The translations under genes were made by a program, and so were the position numbers. From Atrina japonica (lineage: Eukaryota; Mollusca; Bivalvia; Pterioida; Pinnidae), in the NCBI GenBank assembly GCA_030159075.1, contig BROG01000107.1, forward strand, positions 1,390,001-1,454,000: a stretch of 64,000 nucleotides of DNA, written 5' to 3'. The notes under the pieces are model-generated. The model saw nothing but the letters and a program-made list of their open reading frames with translations, searched no databases and was not told where the DNA came from. Numbering within the stretch: position 1 is the stretch's first letter; every line of letters starts with the position of its first letter. Shown here piece after piece: positions 1 through 13,302 of this stretch.

Positions 1-235
1 GCTGATAATCTTATACTAAAGTAATATTTGGCACTGTTACCACCATTTAATTCTAAATTATTCAAAAGCTAAGATACTCCTCGTTTTACAGTGGTTACTC
101 TTAGACGGATTCGGCTATGCATTTATTAGCATTATTTGGCCTTGTATTATACCACTTTCCTTTATAAAATCTATTTTATTGAGCATTACAACTTTAGTAT
201 TACGTTTATAATGTTCCATAAAGACAAAACGATGG
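1..235 (+). repeat. Copy of the 358-bp hammerhead-unit repeat, ribozyme part deleted
   Basis: Matches the dispersed unit seen at 45441-45798 (reverse strand), 49845-50110, 56857-57140 and 58860-59070. Shared landmarks in order are CTGATAATCTTATACTAAAG, GTGGTTACTCTTAGACGGAT, TTTGGCCTTGTAT and a final ACTTTAGTATTACGTTTATA. The segment that carries the CTGATGA...GAAA core in other copies is missing here, because the sequence jumps from AAATCTATTTTA to TTGAGCATTACAAC. Confidence 0.7.
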
Positions 236-270
236 AGTGTAGGAGACCACCATACATTTTAAAACCTTAA

Positions 271-417
271 ATGTTAAGTCTCTTGACAAATCCCTCATTA
301 AAACAGAACCTCACTTAATAGACCATCTGATAGCTGAGAGCATACATGTTAAGTCTCTTGACAAATTCTTAATTAGAACAGAACCTCACTTAAGAGACCA
401 CCTCACTAATCAGAGCA
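271..417. repeat. 75-bp tandem duplication (two copies)
   Basis: ATGTTAAGTCTCTTGACAAA begins at 271 and again at 346. Both copies continue through ACAGAACCTCACTTAA and end in GAGCAT. They are diverged and non-coding. From 418 to about 1065 I see only AT-rich sequence with no recognisable gene. Confidence 0.75.
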
Positions 418-1067
418 TTTTAAGTCAGTCAGTCAGTTAGATGGTCTTACTTGTGAGATTCCCCTGTATAATATCTACGAACGTAATCTACGTATTCTAA
501 GGAGTTATAGATGAAACAGGAAAGTTGACTTTTTCAGCTTTAAGCCAAGTGCGATTTTGTCAAAAAGTGAATATATAAACGATAAATGTACATTCTTGAA
601 TGACTCAAAAACAGTTCAATTAGGTTTGAAAGTACGGGAAGAATTTTGTATTTCTTAATCATATCTAATATGTGTTCAATGTGAACATATTCCCACAAAA
701 ATATTTCAGTTCAATTCAAATCTAAAAGTAATTCTTCAGCAATGCGCTGTCAAAAATACATTTTCGTTACAAACCAGAACATCAGTCGCAATGAACTAAC
801 GGAAGAGCGTTCCAAGGCAGACGGTCCGGGCTATACCCAGAACTTCACTGCAAAAACATTGGAGGCTGGTCCTAAACCAAGCGCTTGGGGGAAAAGTGAA
901 CACCATGCGTATTTCGATGAGACGTAAAGGCATGGCACTTGTAACGACGGACCTGTACGTTACGGTAGACCTCACTGAATTGACGTCACTTTATAGAATA
1001 GTTTTTAAAGTATTTTACTTACGTTTATTGACACAACAGGGACAATTCTTGAAAATGAAATAACAAA

Positions 1068-1074
1068 AACCAAA

Positions 1075-1117
<43 letters not shown>

Positions 1118-1120
1118 ATC
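1068..1120. repeat. (AAAT)n microsatellite
   Basis: Uninterrupted AAAT repeat. The following stretch to about 1960 contains nothing I recognise. Confidence 0.95.
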
Positions 1121-1965
1121 AAGGAAATAATATCCATTGGAGACACGAGCACACACAAGGATACGTGTTGTGTTTTGATCATTCTTATTATATCTAACGT
1201 TTATCAGCCAGTTCGCATTTGAACATTGCAGACCATACTTTTGTTTGGTCGATAAGAGATAGCGATGTCGGAGATGACAATGCGACAAACACGACAGTCA
1301 TTATTCATTTTAGTGGTAAACAAAGACATCAAGCATGTTTATATATTCACTTTAATGTACATAATTGCTGGAAGTGACGTAGCTCATTAACTCTTGATAC
1401 TTATCCTTAGATTATTGCTCTTCGAATCGATGCGTAATGGTCATCGGACAGCACATACGGAGATGGATCTGTATCCAGACAGTCTTTTGCAATATAAAAG
1501 CAATCAAACATTCTACACAAGACCAAATATAAAGATTAAAGTATAAAAGATGGTCTAAAAATCTTTGAGGGTATGAAGTGCTATATGAGCGATGCGATGA
1601 TAGACATGGGAATTCTCCATAACAACAAGTAGGCTATCTTAATGATTATCTGCAATTTAGTTCTCCATTGAAATTGATTGCTTGACAGCATCAGACGTAT
1701 TGGATAACAACATTACATTAATTCCATCAACTTAAATAGCATCCCTTTGCATATTTTATCTCAATATTTGAATGTTTTAATATATCAATTTACATCAGAA
1801 CAATGTTATTTCTAGGTGAAATATTTTTGTCCGTCTTTAATCTTCTTTGTTTTGTATATTGATGACGTTTTGACAAAACGTATTTTTGTTAAATGTTCAT
1901 CGGGTGTCAACACAAAGATACTTATATTATGTAACTACGCCATGTGTGTCATATTACATAAAAAT

Positions 1966-2395
<430 letters not shown>

Positions 2396-2399
2396 GGTC

Positions 2400-2699
2400 G
2401 GTATAATAGTCTTGTTTGCGAGTACTCTGTTTCACTAAGTGAAATGTTGAGTTGCCTTTTCGTTGGCGGTTGTTGAGACGTCTGTACCAAATGTGACGAG
2501 GATACACTCCTCACTTGTTTCGTTGGACTTGACTGTGGACTCACGGCGGGTGTGACCGGTCGACAGGGGATGCTTACTCCTCATGGCACCTGATCCCACC
2601 TCTTGGTTTCCAGAGGTCCGTGTTTGTCCATTTTTACCGGATTTGTATCTGTGTCCTGGACATTCTATTGATTTATACTTTGGTATCTGAAATTTTTAT
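2400..2699 (+). mobile_element. 3' end fragment of Penelope-like reverse-transcriptase element
   Basis: Corresponds to the end of the element seen more fully at 16016-16790 and 21590-22545. It has the last reverse-transcriptase codons (GTTGCCTTTTCGTTGGCGG), a stop, then the shared 3' untranslated tail ending TTTATACTTTGGTATCTGAA. It is bounded on both sides by GATA microsatellites, so the element end may be a microsatellite-associated insertion site or the seed of the microsatellite. Confidence 0.7.
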
Positions 2700-2733
<34 letters not shown>

Positions 2734-2809
2734 CGAATCGAGGTAAATGTTGTGTACCTGCAAATAATTGCACCCGTTTAATTTTCGATATTTTTCTGTC
2801 TTCCGGAAA

Positions 2810-3112
2810 GAGCCGCCGTGGCTGCGCGGTAGAGTTATCGATTCACAACCGGGGTAGTTGGGGAGGGGGAGTCACGGGATCGAGCCTCAGCGGAGGCGAC
2901 TGCCTTTTCCCGTCCTTCGGATGAGACAGTAAATACCGAGGTCCCGTGTAGCAATAGATGTCGGCACGTTAAAGATGACTCACTGCTAAATGGCCGTAGG
3001 TACCGAGCATAGGCCAAAATTTGAAGCCCTTCACCGACATTTGGTGACATCTCCATATGAGTGTACGATTCTTGAGTGGGACGTTAAAAAACAATACATC
3101 AACAACAACATT
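2810..3112 (+). mobile_element. tRNA-derived SINE, full length
   Basis: The tRNA-like head begins GAGCCGCCGTGGCTGCGCGG. The body has CCTTCGGATGAGACAGTAAA and GTCGGCACGTTAAAGA, and the 3' end GAGTGGGACGTTAAA is followed by a CAA/ACA-rich tail. The same body occurs at 26151-26432 and, reversed, at 34540-34690. This architecture is typical of molluscan SINEs. It may belong to a conserved-core SINE superfamily, but that needs a library search. Confidence 0.8.
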
Positions 3113-3924
3113 GTCTTTCGGACGATAGACGAATTTAAAATGAAAATGGAATTTTCAAGCTTAGGAACTGAAGCACGGATATCTATAAAACTATTGTAAT
3201 TTAGGGCGAATTTAAGACGGCGTGAATATGTTTTCTTGTCGAAGGGCGAAAATAACCAGGGGTAAAATTTTCAAGTACTCAGTATTGCACATCCCTCAAG
3301 TAATTACCAAAATAATGATCCTCGTAAAAATGAAATTATGACTTCAAACTTGACAATTCGTTCAGAAGCCAGATCTATTTCGAACCAGGACAGACAGACG
3401 AATCGGCCAATACAGTATCCCAACAGTAAAAGGGAATTTATAGTCAGTATCTTTATTAATTTTCATAGCATCGAAATCGTAATATTTCCCACGAGGATAG
3501 ATTCTGAGAATAATTTGTACTTTTTAAGTCAATACATCTCCAAATAATTTTTCACATTTGTTCTTTCCATGTCAAATTATACAAAATACATCGATTTCTA
3601 AGAAATATCTTTAAACATCACAGACAGGCAGTAACCACAAGCTGTATAATTACTAAGTCAAATAGTTTTCTGTTCCCAAGGGATTCAGATCAGAGAGCTT
3701 TGTATAAGGAGTAGCTGTAATTATCACACGTTTTCATACTATTGATGCATAAAAAACCCGATATATATAGGAATTTACATTGAGTTTGGTATTGTGTTTG
3801 TCTGACAATAAACAACTAAAGAGTCATATCTATGCAGCATCTAGCAAATAGCAGTGGCTGACACGTTGTATATGACGATTTGAACAACATAAACAAAGTA
3901 TGAAGCTTATATATATATATACTT

Positions 3925-4122
3925 AAGGAACCTGTTGGTGACCATTTAAACCTTGAGGGTCATAAATGGGAGGACATGACAGTCGTGGTTATTGACCACA
4001 ATCCTAATTGGAGTGATGCGGAACGAAAACGTAAAGAAAAATTTTGGAAGCACAGACTTCAGTCTTTCAGACCCAAAGGCATTAATAAGCTAATGGACTT
4101 CACTAAAATGAATTGGACCTAA
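3925..4122 (+). pseudogene. GIY-YIG endonuclease C-terminal fragment of a Penelope-like element
   Basis: A continuous frame of about 65 codons ends at TAA (4120-4122). It reads ..VGDHLNLEGHKWED.. followed by a KRKEKFWKHRL and PKGINKL segment. This is the usual end of GIY-YIG endonuclease modules: a His/Asn loop, then a Glu in an E-x-x-W/F helix, then P-x-G-x-N. The catalytic GIY...YIG part is absent, so this is a 5'-truncated remnant. In canonical Penelope-like elements this module follows the reverse transcriptase. Downstream, 4123-4550 is AT-rich and probably the element's 3' flank. Confidence 0.7.
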
Positions 4123-4595
4123 TACTTTTTCGCGATGTAATTCGAGTTGAAATTATTTATAACTCGAATCCTCCATAGTAGGTTCGTTTTCTTTATTGTA
4201 ATCCTATAGGTCCGACCTTGTAATTTCTATCTGATACTTTTTCCAGTTGTGATTCGAGTTCGAACTGATGTAAACACGAATCCACCATCGTTTATCTTTT
4301 TGGTTCGAACATTTGCTTTGTCGAATCCACCCTTTACTGTAATTTGTTTATTGTTTTGGGAGCGATGGATCGAACTTGATATGTATCGAATCCGCCAATT
4401 GAGTACAACTGGTCAGATTGACTTTCGTGTTATGACTTAATTTATTCATTTAGTATTATTGCAGTTTCTTGTTTTATCACTTTAATCCAGATCGATTCAC
4501 TTTTCGTTAGTAGTGTAGTTGTCATTTTGTTTGATGTTAATTTGTATTACTTTATCACACACACACTACACTTGTAATATGTAACATTTCTTCCA

Positions 4596-5340
4596 TTGTC
4601 CGGTTGTGTGTGTGTGAGTGTTTGTTTGCGTATGTGTGTGTGTTTGAGTGTTTGTTTGCGTGTGTGTGTGCGTGTGAGTGTTTGTTTGCGTGTGTGTGTG
4701 CGTGTGAGTGTTTGTTTGCGTGTGTGTGCGTGTGAGTGTTTGTTTGCGTGTGTGTGCGTGTTTGTTTGCGTGTGTGTGTGCGTGTGTGCGTGTTTGTTTG
4801 CGTGTGTGTGCGTGTTTGTTTGCGTGTGTGTGTGCGTGTGTGCGTGTTTGTTTGCGTGTTTGTTTGCGTGTGTGTGCGTGTTTGTTTGCGTGTGTGTGTG
4901 CGTGTGTGCGTGTTTGTTTGCGTGTGTGTGCGTGTTTGTTTGCGTGTGTGTGTGCGTGTTTGTTTGCGTGTGTGCGTGTGTGTTTGTGTGTGTGCGTGTT
5001 TGTTTGCGTGTGTGCGTGTTTGTTTGCGTGTGTGCGTGTGTGTGCGTGCGCGTGTGTTTGTTTGCGTGCGTGCGTGTGCGTGTATGTATGTATGTATGTA
5101 TGTATGTATGTATGTATCTATGTATGTATGTATGTATGTATGTATGTATGTATGTATGTATGTATGTATGTATGTCTGTCTGTCTGTCTGTCTGTATGTA
5201 TGTATGTATGTATGTATGTATGTATGTGTGTGTGTATGTAAGTATGTATGTATGTATGTATGTATGTATGTCTGTATGTCTGTCTGTATGTATGTATGTA
5301 TGTATGTATGGGTGTGTGTATCTATGTATGTATGTATGTT
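4596..5340. repeat. 745-bp microsatellite block: GT/TTTGCG then TATG
   Basis: The first half is (GT)n interrupted at regular intervals by TTTGTTTGCG (4596-5080). The second half is (TATG)n with TCTG interruptions (5080-5340). All six-frame open frames here (Cys/Val-rich forward, Thr/His-rich reverse) are repeat artefacts. From 5340 to 6455 I see no recognisable gene. Confidence 0.97.
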
Positions 5341-6455
5341 AATGTTTCTACAGACGTATGCAAAGTTTGTGCGTTGTGAATATATGCACTTACCTGTACT
5401 AATTACAAAGGGGGACATATGTCAAGTTCAAGTACACATACACGTAATCCTGAAATACACACAACAGAATTAAAAATACACGAGCACAAACGCTTGAAAA
5501 TATATGTAGAATTATAAACATTCTCAACTGCTTCTAATATACATACACATACATGATCAACAAAACATTTATCCAACCGTTTGTCTACTGATTCAAATGT
5601 ATTTTTGGTTATAAAAGTGGTATAATAAGAAAAGTAAGTGCCACATTTCATTGGTATTCGAACGATTGTCATTTGATAAACATATGTCATTCTCATTGTA
5701 TATGCAAATTGTTGACAGCGTTGATGGGTTCCTGGTCAATAGCTTTGTATTTTAAAGACGTTTTTCGTTTTAAAATGTCCATCAAAATAACTAATGCCAT
5801 ATTATAACGTCCAATCATCTTTATATTCCATGTAATGATATATATTTGACCTTTTGATACGTCTTTTTGAACTAATAGAAAACGTAATGAATGATTGATA
5901 AAAGACTAAAATCACCCTTAAGGAACAAACAAGGACAAATACACAGAGTTCACAAGAGGGGCCAACAATTTGTCCTTTTATTTGTCGTAAAAACTGGTAT
6001 AGGTGCGGATCCTTGTTTTAGTGGTTGTTTTCTGACCGATAAGACTTTTATAGGGCTCGTATAGGAATAACGTCAGTACAATACAAAACGATGGTTCCCA
6101 AACCGTTCTTCTTCGACATATGTACAAATTTATTTGTTATCAATAAATAGTGATAGTTAGATGAGATATTTGTTTGAATATATAAAATCTAAAGGGATGT
6201 TGATAGTTCCTTTATTGTTACCAGGTTGATTATGTTTAATATGATAGAAACACGTGTTGACAAAATATATACATAGTTATGTAAAATGTACACAGACAGA
6301 CACAAAATAGACACATTAGCAATTTTGCACAGATACTATAATAACCAAGTATAGAATATAAAATAATATATATTACATCAAAGTACATATTTGTATATGA
6401 ACATGAAGTTTAAGTGCAAATACAAAACACAATAGATACGAACACTGGTAAATAT

Positions 6456-6460
6456 ATGTA

Positions 6461-6501
<41 letters not shown>
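6456..6501. repeat. (GT)n microsatellite
   Basis: Perfect GT run after a short TATG stretch, immediately upstream of the hammerhead-like motif at 6533. Confidence 0.95.
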
Positions 6502-6532
6502 TTGTTCGTTTTCATGCTATTTTAATCGTTTT

Positions 6533-6569
6533 GTCCTGATGAAGGGACAAGTCGTCCCGAAAATTTGAC
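6533..6569 (+). ncRNA. Hammerhead-ribozyme-like motif (probable retroelement relic)
   Basis: GTC is followed by CTGATGA, a strong 5-bp hairpin (GGGAC/GTCCC with loop AAGTC), GAAA, a minimal A-A/T-T stem III and then GAC, which can pair with the leading GTC as stem I. These are the conserved hammerhead core elements in the right order. Against function: an extra A lies before stem II, stem I is only 3 bp, and the cleavage triplet would be TTT. Penelope-like elements and retrozymes are known to carry such motifs. Confidence 0.4.
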
Positions 6570-6689
6570 TCTCATTTTGTCCGTGTCGTTAGTCATTTTA
6601 GTGATTTATATATTCCTTTTTTTTTTGACTTGAATCTATCGTTTAGATCTGACACCCTAGGGTATATAGTATTGTTGGTTTTAGTGATT

Positions 6690-6691
6690 TG

Positions 6692-6772
<81 letters not shown>
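6690..6772. repeat. (TA)n microsatellite
   Basis: Long uninterrupted TA run. Confidence 0.97.
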
Positions 6773-7069
6773 TAGTCAAATAACAATATATTTTGTCATT
6801 TTAAGTCACTAAGCGGGGAATGTTTTCGTTCCTCGTCGTCCGTTGTTAGTGAACCTTTTACAATATAATGTTTTAAAGATTTCGATGATCGGAAAGCAAT
6901 TTTGGACGCCATGTTTGTTTCGCTTCTATTTAAGCATACAATATATCGATATTTATTGGCATCTGTACTCCGTTTTTGTCGGTGAATCATATTCTTGGTA
7001 GACCTATGTATGGTATATCATCATTCATGACTGTTCATGACTTTCCCAAAATACTCCTGAATTAAATAT

Positions 7070-7135
7070 CACCAGATTTGTATATGTATCCTGGACTTCC
7101 TGAATATTTATACTTTGGTATCTGAGATTTTTTTT
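7070..7135 (+). mobile_element. Short 3'-tail fragment of the Penelope-like element
   Basis: ACCAGATTTGTATATGTATC..CTGGACTTCC..TTATACTTTGGTATCTGAGA matches the terminal 60 bp of the family. It is only a relic. The sequence between it and the microsatellite at 7513 is unrecognised. Confidence 0.6.
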
Positions 7136-7508
7136 TATGTATAAGGAAATATCTTATAAATACTGAGTTTGTAAAATATTGTAAGCGAGATAACTCTAGA
7201 TCTTATTCAAGATACACGGTGCAGAAATCATGATGCAATAAATAACACGAAGACTTCATTGGAATTTTTATAAACAGCTACGTAAAATTTAAAATATTGA
7301 CAAATACTTTGGTTTATTTGTTTATAAAGCGTTTTTGTATGATTTTTTTTTACAATATTACCAATAAAATTATTGTGTATGTTTTCATGTGTAAGTGGTG
7401 AATTTAGAATTGAAATGAAGTACATGTATTTTGTTAGATTACACAATCGATTCAAATTTTACTTTGAACATTTTTACTTGTTTGAAATATAATTACATGT
7501 ATATAATT

Positions 7509-7621
<113 letters not shown>

Positions 7622-7734
7622 GTATAAATTCACAAGGAATTAACTATACTCAACGTTAATCACCATTTCCACCATTGCTCTGGGGTGATTTTATGATTTT
7701 GTCGCTTTATAAAGTTAATAGCACGGACGATTCG

Positions 7735-7842
7735 CTCCGAAAACAAAAATGTAACGTGCCGAGCGCATCACAACGGATTGTCACCCATCCAGATGCTGAC
7801 CGCGCTCGCGGTTGCTTAACTTTAGTACATGATATAAACGCT
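7735..7842 (-). mobile_element. SINE-like repeat, part left of the LINE insertion
   Basis: AATGTAACGTGCCGAGCGCA..CGGATTGTCACCCATCCAGA..GACCGCGCTCGC is repeated at 14829-14890. On the minus strand the segment CTGGATGGGTGAC, preceded by GAAG/AAG-TTAAG, resembles the internal control region of 5S rRNA, and the adjoining GTGGCTGAACGGTCAGCGT resembles a tRNA box A. It is therefore tentatively a Pol III-derived SINE. It is interrupted by the LINE; the other part starts at 14630. Confidence 0.55.
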
Positions 7843-9325
7843 TTTTTTTTATCTTTTATTAAAATAATTATTCATATAACAGCAACAATAACAGTATATA
7901 ATTATCAATTTACATAATAAAATAAATAGTATAAATATAGATATTTAATTATGCACATATATGTGTGTTTACATTTTATATGAAATACATATATGTTTAA
8001 TCATTATAATTGTGTGGTAGTGCCGATTTTATTATATGTATAAAATAAATAAAATAATAAATTAGAAACCATCGGCTGTTATTATTTCAGCATATAAAAT
8101 ATAATTTATCCTATTCACGATGCATGGCACACTACTAACAATTTTACTGATACTGACTATAGATCTCGGACATACTGACCAGATTGACCTCTGACATGAA
8201 ATTGTACTGTTTCAGTTGGTTGTAAGATTTGGCGGGTAACTCTATTGTTTCGGACAGAGTCCTAATAGCGCACTTCAGAGAGAAGGAGCGTATATTTATA
8301 TTTTGCCAACACTATACATACACCATACATTGTAAGTATTATTTTCTTATTCACATCTTTTACACAGACACAATCTATCTTCTACAATTTCCAAATTTAA
8401 TAATATTAACTGTAAAGTATGTATGACCGCAAGTAAGAATTAAGAGGAATGATTGTACGTATATATTCTGTAATTTTTATATGATAAACTTACCTGTAAA
8501 TACTTATATACATTCTTGTAAATGTTTTCAAAGAATTATTTTATTACATATTACTGATATAATTGAACCGAGTGTAAACTGTACATATCACTTTATACAG
8601 GTATCTGACTACAAATGAATGTCATCTGAATATACATCAGATCAAGCACGAATATATATATCAACCCAATTCCATAAATTGGTACGATATCCTATTATAT
8701 ACTTTATATTTTGTCAGAAATAATTATTGTATAGTTGTATCATAGATAACTATAATTGTAAAGATAATGAGGCTTTATGTTCCATTTTATTATAGTTTTT
8801 GTCTACCTTGTCAGTAAGAGTTACCCCTCTTTTTGAAAAAGTAAAGATCCGCTCGAGTTGATAAACAGCATATCTAATTAATATATCAATTTTGTGTATT
8901 ATATTCAAACACTGTGTCGAACTAATGACTGTGATCTTTTTGTGCTTTATTATTGTTATTACCATGTCTTACCTTGTTTTATTTATCTATATTTTAGGGT
9001 TGAATTAAAAATATATTTGATCTTCAACGATCATGATTCTGTGCGTGGAAGGATCCACGAAAATAAACTATTGAACCTGATTACGGACTCGTTGTGTATA
9101 TACAAAACACGACCCCACTACAATTGTATATTATGTTCATAAGAGTATAATAATATTAATGTACTATTTTTTTTTTTGCACATATCAAAATATTATATAA
9201 CACAAATTGTTGATTTAACACAATGTATTGATAACATAAATATACACTGTTTGACATTAATTAATGTATAGACAGCACAATACAATTAGCAATTATGTAG
9301 CAATTTGTGTGACATGATTTTTTTT

Positions 9326-12300
9326 TTACAACAAAAATACAAGTACATCATCTGTTTCTTGAACAATAGGGTTATTACATATAAACTTCTTTTGAAAAAT
9401 ATTTCTTTTATCTTTCAAGTACATATGAAAATATGATACATAATGTTTTAATACATACTTAAAAAAACTAATAAGTGGAATGGACGGAAAGTCTAATGAA
9501 ACCAAATTTCTACGCCGTACAATACAGAATCTTGCAGTAGACAATAGAAAATTCAAAAAGAAAACATTAACATTATTATATTGTTTATTACATCCTAATA
9601 TAAGCAATTGACAAATGTCTATGTTGTATGTAGTATCACAATTTTTTAACAGAAGTTTTACTAATTCAGAAATATAAACAATAAATTCAGATAATTTTGT
9701 ACAAGTGAATAGCATATGAATCATATTTTCTGTTTCAATTTTACAAATATCACAAATATCATTATCAGTCAAATGAAATTTGAACAATTTTTCTTTTGTA
9801 TAAATCACATTATGTATTATTTTAAAATCGTTCTCTATGAAATCCGGCGGTTTGAATTTGTTTACAATGTTATTCCAAACACACGTAAAGTTGGTACGTT
9901 CAAGGTCGAACGTCTCGGCCCAGTAAGTTTCTGCTACAGGTGTAACATCGATTTTGTCTAGTAAGCAGTCATAGAAATCCCGAGATTTGTGTCGCAACAA
10001 GTCTCTGCAGTTCGAGCCTCGTTGTATATACACTAGCGGAATATAATTACACACAGGAAAATTCGGAGAATTATTAATTGTTTCTGTCCAATATTCAGGA
10101 ATGAAAGTTAACAACAGTTCATATTGTCTCTGGATAATGTTTGTGTCTAAAAACGGAAATTTATCAGCAATGATATCTACAATAGAATGCACAGGTAAGT
10201 AACCAGGTTTTACTTCATAAACTTATATCTTTCATTTGTACAACACCTGCTAATACAAAATTTTTCCAATATAGCGGTTTACCTTTTTCATTAGTTATAT
10301 TTAAATTCAAAAACAAAGACTGATTATACACAAACGTATAATCTTGACAAAATAATATGTTATTTTTGATTGACTTCCATGCTATAAACATACTTTGGTA
10401 AAACTCGGGTAAACAGCGTAAATTGTCTTTGCTTAGTTCTAAGCTGAATAATTCAAGGTCTAGGTCTAAAGAACATATTCTTCTTAAATATATTTTAAAA
10501 ATATCTTTCCACAAAGAAACATTTTCTGTGTTAAAAAACTTTGTTAAACTTTTAAGTCTAAATGACAACATCTTAATATAAATATCTGGTATTTTCAACT
10601 CACCTTTAGTTTTGTCACATATAACAGTTTCATATTTTACCAGAGGTTTTTTCTTTTTCCACAAAAAATTGTTTACATATGTGTTTGAGTTCAACAGTTG
10701 CCCACTGAGGTATATTTACAACAGATAATGTATACCATAATCTAGACATACACAAAGTTGAAATAACAATGGATCTACCATGTAACGTTAGATATCTCTG
10801 ATTCCATATGTTTAAAATATTTTTTATTTTTTCACACTTGTTTTTCCAATTCAACTCTTCACATTTTGGTTTATTTTTACCAAGGTAAATACCAAGTATC
10901 TGTATATTATCTTGAGCCATATTTAATCTATATGACTCAATTTCACTATTTGTCAATTCGCTGTTACCTAAAAGAAATATTTCTGACTTTTGTTTATTTA
11001 TTTTAGCTCCAGAAGAATCCGAGTAAAACTGTAATACATCAAACACTTCACGGATCGACGGTTTACTACCCAGTGTTAAGGTCGTGTCATCAGCATGTTG
11101 AAATATCAAAGCTTTGTTGCTTGTGCCAGGTAAGCATATGCCTTTAATATTTTTATTGTTTACGATTGTCCTGTTTAAAACTTCAGCAGTTAAAACATAC
11201 AACAGTGAACTTATTGGACAACCTTGTCTAATTCCGTTCTTAATTGGAAAATATTTTGTTAAAAACCCATTACATTTCACAGCACTGTAAATATCTGTAT
11301 AAAATATCTTTATCCAATTTCTAAATTTTTCTCCAAATCCGAATTTTTCTAATGTTTTTGATAAGAAGTAATGATCTACTCGATCAAATGCTTTTTCTTG
11401 ATCTATTTTTAACATATACCCTTCTATTTGGTCAGTATCACATAAGTCAATTAAATCCCTGATACTACATATAGTGTCAGCAATGTCTCGCCCCACTATA
11501 CAGCAAGACTGATTATTAGAAACAATTGTAGGTAGAACAAGTTTAAATCTATTTGACATAATTCTAGCTAAAATTTTATAGTCAACTTGTAGAAGTGAAA
11601 TGGGTCTATAATTTTTAAGTGATTTTTTATCTCCTTTGTTTTTATAAACTAGGCTTAAAACACCACTTTTCATAGATCTACATAAAAGTCCCATCATTTT
11701 CAATTGTTTGAAAAAGTTTAAAGCAATATGAATTTTAATTCATTAAAAAAAAATACTATAAAATTCCACTGTTAACCCATCAGACCCTGGGCTCTTATTT
11801 TTGGACATTTTACTTAAAGCTAACTCAATTTCTTCAACAGTAATTTCGTTATCGCAAATGTCTTTTGAAGTATCATCAATTTTTTCATTTATGTTATGTA
11901 ATATTTTATTAACTTTATTTTTATTTATTGAAACACAGTTATACAATTTACTATAAAATTCAAATTCACTATCAAGAATATCATCAGTACTTTGAGCAAT
12001 TTCTCCAGATTCATTATATATTTCTTTTATTGAATTAGATTCTTGTCTATGTTTTTCTAAATTTAAAAAATACTTAGTATTTTTGTCATATTCTGTTGCC
12101 CAGAAAGCTTTGGATCTTAGTATAGCCCCTTTACATTTATTTTCCTCATAGGTTTTTAATTCGAGTTTTAGACTTTCATATTTAGAATAATCTATTTTTA
12201 TACCAGTTGCAGCTTTAGCAGATAATTTTTCAATTTCATTTTGTATGAGAAAAAATTCTTTGTATTTAACTTTGGACAAGTTTTTACTATATATTTGTGA

Positions 12301-13140
12301 AAACTTCTTTATTTTATACTTTAAATTATCCCAACCAATGGTTAAATTTTCATTGAAAAAATTCCTATTTGACTCTTTTTTAATCATATCTCTTATTTTT
12401 TGTATATATTTTTCATCTTTCAGTAAAGTATTGTTTAGTATCCATAAACCTGGACCTCTCTCAATATTTGAAAAATTACACTTTAAAAACATAAAGCTGT
12501 GATCACTTAGAGATGTATCATTATAATATACATTTTGTATATATACTTTTAATGCTCTAGAAATGAGCATATGGTCAATTCTACTTTGCTGCAAATAATT
12601 ATTTGAAAGGCGTTTAAAGGAAAACATTATCTTATCTGGATACCTTTCTCTAAAAATATCAATTAATTTATTATCAAACATCAGTTTGTTTAACTCATTA
12701 TAAGCACAGTCATCTACATGTTTTGTTTTACCACTTCTGTCTAAACTTGACAGAGTGGAGTTAAAGTCACCCATACAAATAATATTTTGAAAACCTTTCA
12801 TTTTTTTATTTAAACTTTTGAAAAATTCTATTTTCTTCTTTAAACTGTTAGGAGAATATATATTAATAATATTGTATATTTCATTCTCTATTTCGAAAGA
12901 AATATGGAGAAATCTACCATTAGTATCTTTTTGTATTAGTTTAACTTTATTATTATAATTCTTATTTACCCAAATGGCCACACCCTGTCTATTATTTATA
13001 CCATAACTATAAAATAATTTACATTCTGTTTCAGTTTGGACCCTCCCAACATCATCATCATTCCAGAACGTTTCCTGTAAACTTAACAGGTGGATTCTTC
13101 TGCTCTCAATAACTGAAATAAACTTTTTGACTTTATTCAT
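9326..13140 (-). pseudogene. LINE ORF2: APE endonuclease, reverse transcriptase, CCHC end; broken
   Basis: Begins at ATG 13140. The endonuclease spans codons 1 to about 230 with SLQETFW, MGDFNSTL, SRIDHML and SLSDHSF, all the catalytic landmarks of the APE-type nuclease. The RT follows with YRPISLLQVDYK, DQEKAFDRVDHYF, GIRQGCPIS and QHADDTTLTL; the catalytic box is H-A-D-D rather than the usual F/Y-A-D-D. The C-terminal CCHC-like motif is C-x2-C..H-x4-C near 9760-9715. Breaks: stops TAA TGA at 11740-11745 next to a T9 run, an apparent return slip before 11703, a shift at about 10663 in an A/T run, and a shift at about 10224. The protein would nick DNA and prime reverse transcription at the target. 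It is inactive as written. Confidence 0.85.
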
Positions 13141-13302
13141 ACATTTTTAAACCATTACAATTATTGGAACAAAATAAAAGATTTCCAGACATGATGATAG
13201 ATGTTAGTATTATTTGTAAATACAACATTGTAGTATATATATTTGGTACATTTTACTTGGACTTATTGATCTTCTTTCGAGGAATCAAATTAGTTTTAAA
13301 CT

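Noticed and set aside
4555..5473. Long open frames (up to 287 codons) rich in Cys/Val or Thr/His
   Set aside because: They are translations of GT, TTTGCG and TATG microsatellites in several frames; no splice signals or homology.
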